Part shown: in pieces, positions 21,801-29,785 of the stretch
Layout of the letters: each line of letters starts with the position of its first letter
Position numbering within the stretch: position 1 is the first letter of the stretch
The notes under the pieces: model-generated
Database searches by the model: none
Seen by the model: only the letters and a program-made list of their open reading frames with translations
What the model was told of the DNA's origin: nothing
Translations under genes and position numbers: made by a program
Origin: Raffaelea ambrosiae
Lineage: Eukaryota > Ascomycota > Sordariomycetes > Ophiostomatales > Ophiostomataceae
Length of the DNA: 64,000 nucleotides
Assembly (NCBI GenBank): GCA_002778195.1
Contig: PCDI01000001.1
Coordinates: 1,500,939-1,564,938, forward strand
Reading direction: 5' to 3'

Positions 21801-22116
21801 GAGGCGATTGGCCGGCGGCTGGGGCGTTTGGGCCGGCCTCGCCAGCGTAGACGGGGGGGTCCTTGTACTCGGCCTGGGCGGAGAACTCGACCTTTTTGAG
21901 GCGTGAGCTGCCCGTGCTGCCGATCTTGGACACGGACGGTGGCGAGTGGGCGCTGGGAGGCGTATGCAGGCTGGAGCGAGGATCGAGGGGCGTGCGGCCA
22001 AGCAGTGCCTGCTTCAGGGGTGCGTCTGGTTCGTGGTTGGTCTCGCGCGGCGGTGTTGGCGGTCGGGCAGGAAGCGACTCAAGAAGCCTTGAGGCGACGG
22101 CCTGGGTGGATTCCAT
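15889..22116 (-). CDS. rif1: Rif1-like telomere/replication-timing protein
   Basis: The minus-strand frame of 2075 codons contains one intron (18850-18915, 66 nt, GTGAG...CTAACTCTTGGCAG). Its removal gives 2053 aa. The N terminus is disordered and carries a KVEF motif (residues 75-78) and a SILK motif (122-125), the two short motifs that dock protein phosphatase 1 and lie N-terminal in yeast Rif1. A long helical-repeat (HEAT-like) region follows at about 140-1150, the Rif1 N-terminal domain. It is followed by a long low-complexity Ser/Glu/Asp-rich region with basic patches and a short conserved C terminus (GILSMLKGSLSLLK ... RALYDAERRGR). Rif1 delivers PP1 to oppose origin firing and acts at telomeres and double-strand breaks in the nucleus. 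The assignment rests on domain order and motifs. Confidence 0.85.
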   Translation of the reverse strand: MESTQAVASRLLESLPARPPTPPRETNHEPDAPLKQALLGRTPLDPRSSLHTPPSAHSPPSVSKIGSTGSSRLKKVEFSAQAEYKDPPVYAGEAGPNAPAAGQSPPPVALPPSSTASRPAKSILKVTAYETTRSDEPVHIADMLASTVQQLAGADRDSKLDAYTMLARALKASDNLPDRIALQSKMSLFTQFIQRDITGARTPAGTPDSALIIAALDLLNTFLRFSAIASTLPSDFGVFIIDHCIRTFEVADVPRDILRTLMRVVALQSFSAKVMTADRVGRLVAALHNMEEQMESKNTVLLRSIIYRTLVKDHRLLMVVHLDWLPDLFTDMLSSVPYIRDAAISLGLDAGFALGRERPAAQRVVELFQTTVDGVKYFEYYAERLAAMTRSKADSPSVPQVWSVVTLFLRSPEKWDFFMPWLRIIQGCFNCSDHRTKEEANCAWSRFTYAMQRDNRPLTKKMLVVLNQALVSQLRRRRTAGKHADDLRRAVLGSAGNLFYYALRPGTDPKQLDNVWDNGVRPVVLQLLEPPTTDEAKERQKANQAYACALLSGLLDCTTLRPWSEDHIVKHPAVLPEDLPSMDAKWIRRNSERVFALAAPILQRRFLDLSTPRSATQTLWRTVVGAVAVAAAKEVKVSTETAVFVGHALSLLLKLWTVGVPALVPALQAEGAEGAEAADTSFAATQFLAATREFLLTMVDSLGSLPFTEKQLSRDEGNAFVPVATPSQRAGKGHHGLARTPLHHLFSILSSLPPGVQDNDDFADFVEHVFAPFFSAKSSKGRRSLALEMLQMAPMDALCPYGPWQAVAARIASSMEQPSTGSVNGSGLGSSASSASLGGGSGSAKNLNRYEHPHFLSMSPGSGSGDNAHPIGHAFREVVRVLERGLRSTPKLPWPRWQALFCTLSDRVREEAGEAGLAICVLDPLAKAIADLGAHPSLSSLSPTASRAVVELLSLASQPRDRQAVDAAKRRLWGSAIAASGPSAPFDPFDHLYKLVNATLQQEYNSIQDNSSASECAPLLLKELAGFFARCNEQLFIKALVAVQDGLACWIRDENMRLSRQSPVGESVSLSPSPYIAWKRGTVLANSWQVNIVWDGLCPLLERAGESGSLPLEALEPLLCAAFTSKHRYIVNSALSLWTAVFGGHVGEIDYPDKLKAALVALQPFIDIVIPGLDVTSLETDGAQPQPMFVDSQEEELGAFIDMSATSNSNNREITTPRPTSSYQARSPFAAIPLTLSGRRLQTPVVPLAATTPSSVNSSSNNTSKKSKRDKTASGPRPRPRHDDSQIEFTTIASTVPPKADKGLDGLGAEESQVLTDRQREVRDRQRETDALYSDVVPSSPGAVVAHAAAKSAAQQQQAPPAVLLLSSPSRQLLETDSQQQELPQPEQPQRLRADEEPDEESALPEEQPSSSPGPEVPDDMMLPEQRRAATPEPAPVVASNGRAGAGAGAFVDDDDFIASTPTPRRGQALTLPAVNDTDPPSSPPEPRRYPLMPEMSSHSRSSSILDEWQFSSSPMSGSPIAARHTMPEPELSLEGLAVPRRVDGGGEKSPEGARAEEAQEEDILEDMVVPDAAADNEEQSLPQLPPLPTSQLSTVSGVNGSGEDREMGMPDVSRSSSLAIEISPARKRRSREPRPSTPKLTRQRSRAASQETPRSSSQKEHERARALRLRMGTAADNAAAHGGSQVRRKSARASTRSSPIRGSAGTSSTAMTNIHSSGRRIRTSRKAAALAAATAAAASLSSNPDLSFFISEGDERSMLRLAVELDNRRAQSSPISKTPVSYKNDDDDDENEEDVEVLDCITVWTGDDDEDDNDEDANELPGSQESAGGSSKRKRRRGRSNKRKRAATETAVEEEAKEEQSTASSPSAGRRRRRLSPPKRQKVEEAKETTEDVRSSKEASASPSKQRTASAAAASSTGDFDDEQVQSQLAMEQMEQLAHEEHAAVNNKKSTTEEEPAEEAASLEVVATEKVVVEPARAAQEVVGLTNMPESLEDDVAVVDEDATQSQPEQLGQPAQAEKPAALSGILSMLKGSLSLLKTATLSRDDVSAIEDVCMDVKRALYDAERRGREKERS

Positions 22117-23461
22117 GGGGGGGGCGCGGCGAGAGAAGACTGGCGAGGAAAAGGAGAGGAGGAGGAGGAGGAGAGAGAAGAGAAGAGAAGAGAGGTTCTC
22201 CTGGTGATGCCAGCTAGACCTGTCTGTTCATACCGCAGAGAAGAGGCAGGCCGGACCGAGAAGAGTCTGGTTGAAGAGTCGATGGCGGGCTCGGGGGGGG
22301 GATGTGGTCGAGAGCTGGCGAGCTGGAAAAGAAGGACGAGACGATGACAAAAGAAAAACGGATGAATTATGGTAGAAAACAAGGAAACAAATGACAAACA
22401 ACGAAATGTCACAGACGCTCGATTGGCGAGCGTGGAAACACAACAGACAGAAACGCAACGGCTGCTAGAAACGAGAAAACAAAGGAGAAGGAAGAGCAAT
22501 GAGGTGCAATGAGGTGCAGAGTGTCGTGTGGGATGGCAGGACACGACCAGACGTGCGAGGGAAAAGGGAGGTAAAGTAGCTGCCTCCTCTCTGGCATGCC
22601 TTTCCTAATTGGATTTTTGTCTGGCTGCACGCGACGGGTCGCGTAAATTGGCGACTGCCAAAAGACGCGAGCCAAAGTGGTTGCCCCACCGGGCCACTGG
22701 ACGCGAGCGTGTTGCAGGGTAGGATAGGCAGCCAGGGAACGAGCGAACTACTTGGTAGTTATTCGAGAGGCTGGGAAAAGGATATTCTGTCGGTCCGTGG
22801 ATTAGCGGGTCTGGCCAGTGCGTTCGTGGTCGCACGCACTATGAAATTAGCACTGTCTGGCCTCTCACCTTTTTGGCGGGGCTTCTCCATGGTGTGACAG
22901 CGCTGAAGCGCCCGGCAGTCCAGCGGGGTCTAGCAGGGGGTGCGTCGTCAATGCGGTTGTCGAGGGGCAGGTAGGGGGCAGCCAGATAGAGGGGTACGGT
23001 GTACAAACAGCAAGGAAGCTGCTCCGGAGGCTGCAGTTCGCTCCTGCCGAAGTTGGGTCGCATTTGGCTACCCGCGATGGCATTCCAGGTGAGACTCCAA
23101 GTGTATTTTCCGTTTTATGTTCCAATGCTTTAATGGATCAGCCCTTTTGCCGGTTGGGCGAGTCTGTAATTAGCATCTGCACAGCACACCCACACCCACT
23201 TTCCCATGGCATCCACACACAGATTTTGCTATCCACGATCCTCGCCCGCTCCTACGCACACCTACACACGCAAGCCAGAATGATTTCCCCGATGCACTCT
23301 CCCCTGGCTGTCCGGCCGCCGGCCCTCAAGCGGGTCTGGCAGCGCTAGGGCGCGTCCGAAAGGACAATCAAACCGCCCAGTTGCACAGTTGACAACTTAG
23401 GTAAGCTAGCTGTCAGAACATGCCCGCACCAAAGCGCACTTCAGAAAGCGCACTCCAAAAA

Positions 23462-23524
23462 CACGCCAGAGGCACGCCAGAGGCACACCAGAGACACACC
23501 AGAGGCACACCAGAGGCACACCAG
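23462..23524. repeat. 11-bp tandem repeat, 5.7 copies
   Basis: Units cacgccagagg/cacaccagagg start at 23462, 23473, 23484, 23495, 23506 and 23517 (last one partial). Copies 1-2 carry G and copies 3-6 carry A at the fourth position. The repeat lies midway between two divergent genes. Confidence 0.9.
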
Positions 23525-24179
23525 CTGCTGCAGCCACTAAAACGATGCTACCCAGCCCGCTGCTAAAACATGCTAATTCGCATGCTAATATGCATGCACA
23601 GCTGCCGGCTGGGTGGGGAGCGGGATCGCCTCCTTGCCTTTCTGGTCGTCTGCAGGCGGTCTATTCCTGCTTTGCTGGCCCCTGCTGGCATTTGACAGCC
23701 CTTTCTGGCCCTTGCCGGCCCTGGCTGACCCTGCTTGCCGCAAGCCAGTTTCATCAGACCCATCCACTTCCAGATCACAACACCCGCTACTGCCACCCAT
23801 TAATCTCAGTCCTGCCAGAATTCCCCTCTCGGTGTGCTCCTTTCATTCTATTTTCTCACCTCGTGTGCCTCTGACGACCACTTGCGCGGCCTCCTTCGCT
23901 GCGTCCCGTACTCTTTGTGACCGCTTTTTGGCCCTTTTTTCTGCTCTCACGAGGCCTTCCAGCTCGTCGACCTTCTCGACGACACACCGCACCCGGGCCA
24001 CATCCGGGGCCTTGCAAACCTAAAGCAGAGCCCACAGGCCACCCGAGACGATCCCAGCTGGATCAGGAAGCTGTCGTGTGGACGGAGCTCCGGCCACAGT
24101 CTATCTCGGTTGCTGCGCCTTGTTCCGCACGTTCCCGCCAACTTTCTGGGGGTCCCCTAGAACGGCCACGGCTAGTCTC

Positions 24180-24187
24180 TATATAAG
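24180..24187 (+). promoter_or_regulatory. TATA-like element upstream of ric8
   Basis: TATATAAG lies 232 bases before the inferred ric8 start codon, in a region otherwise not A/T-rich. It is a plausible core promoter element; there is no direct evidence of transcription start. Confidence 0.35.
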
Positions 24188-24273
24188 ACATATATCTTAC
24201 ACATATCCCACTCGCCCACCCCCTCCTTACTGTTTCTCCAGACGTCAGCAACGTATAGTGGCCACTTCTTGCC

Positions 24274-24288
24274 NNNNNNNNNNNNNNN
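24274..24288. other. Assembly gap (15 N)
   Basis: Fifteen undetermined bases, 130 bases before the ric8 ATG. The real length of the missing sequence is unknown. It falls in the inferred 5' UTR or promoter, so the coding model is not affected. Confidence 0.95.
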
Positions 24289-24418
24289 GTCCTCGGCGCA
24301 GCGCATTCTCGCAGCGCGCCGCCCCAAGTTGAGCCAACTCATGGGCGCGGCCAAGTCGACATTAGTGCTCACACACGGCAGACTCTACCACGAAAAGCAC
24401 GAAAAGCCCAAGATCAAG

Positions 24419-26228
24419 ATGGCGGCGTCATTGCCGCAAGGCGGCTTGCTCGGTGCAGGTACGCTGGAAATGTCCTTGCTTATGCGGGCTGTAATCGCGA
24501 AGAGGACTGTTGCTAACATTGGCACACTTCAACAGCCAAGCTGAAGGCGGTGACTGAGCTCGTCGACCTGCTCACGCAAGACTTGTCAAAACCCACCTTG
24601 TCCCCGCAACGTGAGTCGGCACCGAGTAGTTGACTACTGTCTTGGCGCAGCCACTCGACAATCGTGGAAGCTGACCATGTACTAGAACGAGACACTGCCC
24701 TAGATGTCCTCAAGGTCTATGGTCGAGATCCCCGGAATTCGGACCCCATCTTCACCAAACGGGTAACAACAGACAGCAAACCCTGATATGTGTATTCCCG
24801 TTTTGTGGGTGCCACCCCTGCTGACCGCCGTTCCCTAGGGTATCGACACCCTCACCCAACACGCCTTCAACAGCGCATCCAGCACAACGTCCCGCAATGC
24901 GCAGCGGGTCTTGGCCAACGCCCTGTTCATCAAGCCCGAGACCCGCCAGATGTTTGTCGACCTGGGCTACGAGGCCAAGGCCTGCAGCAAGCTCAAGTCT
25001 GGCAACCTCGACGATGAGTTCCTAGTTTCGCGCATCATCTTCTTCACCACCTACAACACGACCGTCTCGCTCCCCACTCTCATCGACCAGTACAAGCTGG
25101 CCGATGCCGTCAGCCAGAACCTCCAGCGGCACGCGAAGATCGCGACCGCCAAGGCGGGGACAGCAACCGGCGCACCGACGGACCCGATGGTGGACATGGC
25201 CCTGACGGAAACGGCCAAGCTGCTCTTCAACGTCACGCACTTTTGCAAGGACCGCATCGACGCCTTCACACCCTCTATTGCACCTATTGTCACCCTAATC
25301 TGCAAGCACGCCGTGCCCTCCGCAGAGAAGCCGCTGGACCCGCCCATGGGACCCCTTATCTCGGGGCTGCTGACGCTGAACCTGGAAAGCAAAGAGGGCG
25401 CCGCGGCACTGTTCCCTAAGAGCGAAACAACCGCGCTGCCCGAACGGCTTGTCCAGCTGCTCGACCAGGCCCTGCACAAGTACCGCGATGCCGAGCTGGA
25501 CCAGACCGTGCTCCCTCTGTTGACGGCGATTCACCGGATATTGGAGCTCACGGGTGCGGATAAGGATAAGGTTGAGAAGGAGAAGGAGAAAGTACGGGTG
25601 ACACTCCGCGAGAAGCTGCTGCCGACCGCGGACGACCGCGACAAGGTGCTCGGCCGCAGCGGCAGCCTGCCGTCGATCCTGCTGCGGCACATGTCGAATG
25701 CACTCGCGCCGAATGTGCGCAACTCGGTGGGCCACCTGCTTTTTGAGCTGTCCGACAAGGACGCCTCCAAGCTTATCGAGAACGTGGGCTACGGCTATGC
25801 CTCGGGCTTTTTGTTCCAGAACAACGTGCCCCTGCCAGAGGGTGCCATGGAAGCACACCAGACAGCGGCGACAGCTGGCAACGGCAACGGGCGGGCGTAC
25901 AACGCCGTGACGGGCCAGTACCTGGACAGGGAGACGCAGCCAGAGATGCCGGCCATGTCGGACGAGGAGAAGGAGCGCGAAGCCGAGCGGCTGTTTGTTT
26001 TGTTTGAAAGGTGGGTGCACTGCCGTGACCGGTCCTCCAAGCGCCCACACTGGGGGAAGCTATTCATCTGACCATGCCAATGAATGTCTGACTGACTGCT
26101 GACATGACAACAGACTCAAGAGAACGGGCATCGTGGACATTGAGAACCCCGTGGCCACGGCGTTGCGTGAAGGCCGGCTCGAAAAGAAGAATGGCGGCGA
26201 CAGCGGCCGGGTGGAAGAGCTGGATTAG
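24419..26228 (+). CDS. ric8: Ric8/synembryn, chaperone and exchange factor for G-alpha subunits
   Basis: Five exons: 24419-24458, 24536-24610, 24686-24762, 24839-26010 and 26114-26228, giving 492 aa. All joins keep frame, and introns 1 and 2 are about 75 nt. Joined exons give family-typical blocks: KLKAVTELVDLLTQDL, RDTALDVLKVYGRDPRNSDP, IFTKRGIDTLTQHAF, then ALFIKPETRQMFVDLGYEAK, an armadillo-like helical body, and the C-terminal RLFVLFER joined to LKRTGIVDIENPV. Ric8 acts in the cytoplasm and at membranes, folding nascent G-alpha and promoting GDP release; in Neurospora and Magnaporthe it is needed for growth and development. The start codon gives a short leader (MAASLPQGGLLGA) and is the only good ATG before the first donor. 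Confidence 0.92.
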
Positions 26229-26649
26229 ATTTTCGGAGCCGTTTTCTCTTTTGTGTTAATTTCCTCTCATATGCATGATTCACGGTGATGGGTTGAATTT
26301 GGGTGATTTGGGTTGATTTTGCTGGTTTCATTTCTTGATACCTCCCGACACAAGAGCTGGCAGTTATTGTGTCTGCTTGTCGTCCAATATTATTTTCTGT
26401 TATTTTGATTTGGGTTTCTGTTGCCATTCACGCTTTGCAACCACATTGCTTTGGATTGGTGTTTATCCTGACTTGTGTTTTATTTGGAGGATTGAGCAGT
26501 CTTGCAAGCTCAGCAAAAAGCTGTCAACTAAATTGTTGAAAATCGTCGGGGAAAAGTTTAGAGTGCACGTTTTCTACTGCAAACGCACTGGCCACAACGC
26601 ATAGAAGTCCAATCGAACATTGAAAAGAACCTTCTCAACGGGTATTGTG

Positions 26650-26679
26650 AAACAGAAACAGAAACAGAAACAGAAACAG
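26650..26679. repeat. AAACAG hexanucleotide microsatellite, five copies
   Basis: Five perfect AAACAG units followed by one degenerate unit (ACACAG). It is 420 bases past the ric8 stop codon. Confidence 0.9.
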
Positions 26680-27256
26680 ACACAGAGACCCTCCCCTCGG
26701 GATGAACGGAAGCAAGTATTTTGCGGCCACAGGCGGGCCGAGCCAGGAAACCGCCACAGGACTTTCTGGAGGGAAGCTCCAACCAACAAACCAACCCAAC
26801 TCTGGCACCTATGCGCGCGGTCACGTGTGTGGCTGGTAGCTTCGTTTAACAGGTCTCTTTTGGAGAAGCGCTGTTATTATTTGTTAGCCATCTCACAGCG
26901 CTCGCCGTGTTCCTCACCTCTCCTCATCCTCCGTTTCTCTCCTTCTCCATCTCGCCTTCTTTTTTTGCGCCATCATCGCGATCTGACCTGCCCATTGAAT
27001 CGGAATCAGGCGCTTTGTCCCGAGTTTCTTGACGGCTCTTTTGTCTCGTTTGCAATAAACAGACCTTTCTTACTTTTTGTCCCCCACCGCAAACAGCACC
27101 AACTAATAGTTCTGTGTACTCCCCGTCGCAAAAAAATAAAGCGCGTCGCATCGCTCCAGCCACACACGCGCGCAAAACAGCCTCTGAGCTTGACCACACG
27201 CTCGCGCCCACACGCTCACGCGCACGACGCATCTCCCCAAACCAGAGAGAGAGAGC

Positions 27257-27349
27257 ATGGACTCGCTATTCTCATCGTCCACCACCCTGTTTTTTGGCCG
27301 GCCCTCAGCGGCTGCCGATGCGATACCGACGCCTCTGGGTGACGCGTAA
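27257..27349 (+). other. 30-codon open frame ending in a splice-donor consensus (uORF or orphan first exon)
   Basis: ATG at 27257 in a good context opens a frame beginning MDSLFSSSTTLFFGRPS and ending at TAA 27347-27349. The stop overlaps GTAAGT, a perfect donor. The Leu-Phe/Ser-Thr-rich start with a final PLGD faintly recalls the N terminus of Gle2/Rae1 mRNA-export proteins, but no WD40-coding exon follows before the next gene. It may simply be an upstream ORF in the leader of the chromodomain gene. Weakly supported. Confidence 0.2.
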
Positions 27350-27829
27350 GTTGAGACGGAACAAGCGAAGGAAAAGAGAAAGAAAAGAAGACACGCAAGA
27401 ACTGCATCGCCCAAACTGCACGTGAAGCCAGAGTGAAATTCTCGTTTTACCATCAATTGTTTTTGTATTCTGTCCCGTTGAAAAGTTAAATGGTGTAGAC
27501 GCATGCACGTTGCTGTTTTTTAGGGGGGGGGGCTTCACGCAGTTCTGCCTTGTCCACGAACACGCTGCTGTCTCTTTGTTTTCTCGTCTTTGCCTGAACC
27601 ACCAGGCAAACGCTCACCCGTCTGTTGCCTCTCCAAATTTATTTTCTTCCGGTCAATGCGACTGTTTGGCTGTCTGTCGCCTGATCTCTTCTTTTATCTT
27701 TCACTTCTACCCCACTCCAAACATTGACCAGCTATTACTTTTGCCAAAAGAAAAGAAAAGAAAAGAAACAAAAAAAAAATCCCAAGACTTACGAAAGCAA
27801 CGAGACTGACGCTCCGCTCCAGAAACGAC

Positions 27830-29095
27830 ATGCCTCTCCCCAGCACCGAGGATGCTGCCACGGAAGACGCAGGCGCGTCGTCCTTTTCAGCCCCGGCGGC
27901 CGCGCCGACAGTCGTTCGCCTCCATGGCCATGAAGACGAGGAGGAGGAGGAGGATGATGATGCCGACGAGCCCGCAAATCTGATTGTCAGCGATCTCACC
28001 AACGGTGCTAGCGGTGGCAGCAGCGGCAAGAAAGGCGACACCCCAGCCAAGGACGACGACGAAGACGACGAAGACGAAGACGACGAAGACGACGAAGACG
28101 ACGACGAAGATGACATTCCTCACAAACTGCCTTCGCCAGAGCCCGCAGACGTCGCCACACCCGAGACCCGGACACGGGGCCGGCGGACACCCAGGTCGGC
28201 TGCAGCCACCACATCGAAGACACCGGCCAAGACGCCAGCCAAAGGCAGAGCCACACCCGCCCGCGGTCGTAAGAGCACCGCCGCCGCCGCCGCCGCCACC
28301 ACAAAACCAGCGACAGCACCCCGCAGCACCGGCCGCAAGCGCAAAGCCACCGAAGACCCCGTGCCTGCCACGGAGGGCCGCCCCAGCAAGGCCGCCAAGG
28401 CGGCAGAGACCTCGGCCGAGGAGGAGAAGCCTGCTAAAAAGGCTGCTGAAGAGCCAGCCAAGCCGAGACGTGGCCGGCCGCCCAAGGGCTCGGGCCCGTC
28501 GGCCACGGCTTCTTCGTCGTCGTCAAGAGCTGCAGCGAAGGCGGCGGCCTCGTCGTCTCGTTCGGGACGGCCCTTGACCGGCCGGCAGGCGGCGCTGGCC
28601 GCTGAGAAGGCGGCGGCGGCGGCGGCGGCGGCAACTTCTTCCTCCAAGCGGAGGGCAGCCGCCCCAGCGACCAAGCCGGCCGCCGCGGCGTCATCCTCGT
28701 CCACCGGCGGCAAGAGACGCGGCCGCCCGCCCGGATCGGGCAACAAGCTGGGTGCGTCGTCCGGATCGTCGGCGAACAAGGGCACCGGCCGGGTGGGCCG
28801 CCCGCCCGGTTCCGGCCACAAGGCGGTGGGCAAGAAGCGGGGCCGGAAGCCCAAGAACGCGTCGTCGTCGTCGGACGGCGAGTCGGCCAAGGAGAACCGG
28901 CCCGGGTCGGACGACAACGGGGAGTTCACTGTGGAGGCGATTGTGGCGGACCGGAAGGACATGGTGACGAAAGAGACCATGTACCGGGTCAAGTGGGCAG
29001 GCTACCCGACGACCGACAACACGTGGGAGCCGCTGGCGAACCTGTCTGGGTGTGCGGATTTGGTGAAAGCCTACGAGGCGAAGACGAAAAAATGA
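27830..29095 (+). CDS. Chromodomain protein with multiple AT hooks
   Basis: A single exon of 421 aa. The N-terminal 100 residues are acidic, including a long Asp/Glu run. A Lys/Ala/Pro-rich basic middle holds AT-hook cores at 213-219 (RRGRPPK), 297-303 (RRGRPPG), 321-327 (RVGRPPG) and 337-342 (KRGRKPK). The C-terminal chromodomain occupies 365-418. Its aromatic-cage positions, by comparison with HP1 (Y24, W45, Y48), are F366, W389 and Y392, so methyl-lysine binding looks possible with Phe replacing the first Tyr. There is no chromoshadow domain, so this is not HP1 itself. It is presumably nuclear, combining binding to A/T-rich DNA with reading of methylated histone H3. I cannot name an orthologue. 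Confidence 0.88.
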   Translation: MPLPSTEDAATEDAGASSFSAPAAAPTVVRLHGHEDEEEEEDDDADEPANLIVSDLTNGASGGSSGKKGDTPAKDDDEDDEDEDDEDDEDDDEDDIPHKLPSPEPADVATPETRTRGRRTPRSAAATTSKTPAKTPAKGRATPARGRKSTAAAAAATTKPATAPRSTGRKRKATEDPVPATEGRPSKAAKAAETSAEEEKPAKKAAEEPAKPRRGRPPKGSGPSATASSSSSRAAAKAAASSSRSGRPLTGRQAALAAEKAAAAAAAATSSSKRRAAAPATKPAAAASSSSTGGKRRGRPPGSGNKLGASSGSSANKGTGRVGRPPGSGHKAVGKKRGRKPKNASSSSDGESAKENRPGSDDNGEFTVEAIVADRKDMVTKETMYRVKWAGYPTTDNTWEPLANLSGCADLVKAYEAKTKK

Positions 29096-29785
29096 GGAAG
29101 GGGACAGGGGGAGACCCCATCCTCCCTTTTTCTTCTCCTCTCATTGCAATGGGAGGCGCGGTTTTTTTTTTTTTTTTCCTCTGTTCCTCTTTTGATGAAT
29201 CTCGCAATGTTGGCTGGCTTTTTTTTTTTTGTTGTTTCTGTTTTTGGCCTTGTGTCTCTCTTTTTTCCTTTTTTTTTTTTCGGGAACGCGATGATCGACG
29301 ATCACAACGGCAAAGGATGCATGGATGAAAGGGAAAAAAGGACTGGACTCGTTAATACAGCACGCGAAGCAGCTACGCAACATGCATGGGTTCGGGGAAG
29401 GCGAGAGTCCGTCCGTAGCGGGGAAGCTACGCAAAGAAGATGTGGAATCGCATAGTGATAGCTCAAAAGTCGGTGTTGCGTTGATGTGTGCTCCCTTCCA
29501 GAACGTGCAGCTGTTGCGGACGGACATGGCGGGAAAGACGAGAACTAGGGACACGGCGCTCCTCTGGGGCTCCCTCGCAGGAGCCCCGGGGCGCACGATT
29601 ACGGTGTGGTTGTGAGGCGATACGGCGCGAGGTTGCGTTTGTGGGCCCCACTCTTTAGAGCTAAACTTACATGTGCTCCAGCCGCCGCAATATCTACACC
29701 GCACCTCTCTCTCGTCTTTGTGTGGCCCCCTTTATCTTCCCCAACTCACGACACCGCCGGTCCGGCTACCCCCCTGCATCGATCC
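29096..29785. other. Intergenic, between the chromodomain and serine-hydrolase genes
   Basis: 690 bases with several T runs (about 29161-29176, 29220-29230, 29269-29280), consistent with the 3' region of the chromodomain gene. The frame of the next gene stays open back to 29606, but that extension does not look like coding sequence of the family. Confidence 0.45.

Larger units (their letters stand above)
22117..24418. other. Divergent intergenic region, rif1 (-) and ric8 (+)
   Basis: 2.3 kb with no coding evidence. It holds an 11-bp tandem repeat (23462-23524), a pair of CATGCTAAT direct repeats 12 bases apart (23569-23577, 23581-23589), a TATA-like element (24180-24187) and a 15-N gap (24274-24288). 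The 80 bases before the rif1 start are A/G-rich on the + strand, i.e. a pyrimidine-rich leader for rif1. Confidence 0.5.
26229..27829. other. Intergenic, between ric8 and the chromodomain gene
   Basis: 1.6 kb. Holds an AAACAG hexanucleotide run (26650-26679), a pyrimidine-rich stretch (26880-26970), a 30-codon open frame at 27257-27349 that ends in a consensus donor, and a ten-G run (27523-27532). Part of it is probably the 5' leader of the downstream gene. Confidence 0.5.

Noticed and set aside
29606..29785. A 60-codon N-terminal extension of the serine hydrolase
   Set aside because: It is not hydrophobic or conserved-looking, and the later ATGs give a better secretion signal; it is kept only as an alternative.
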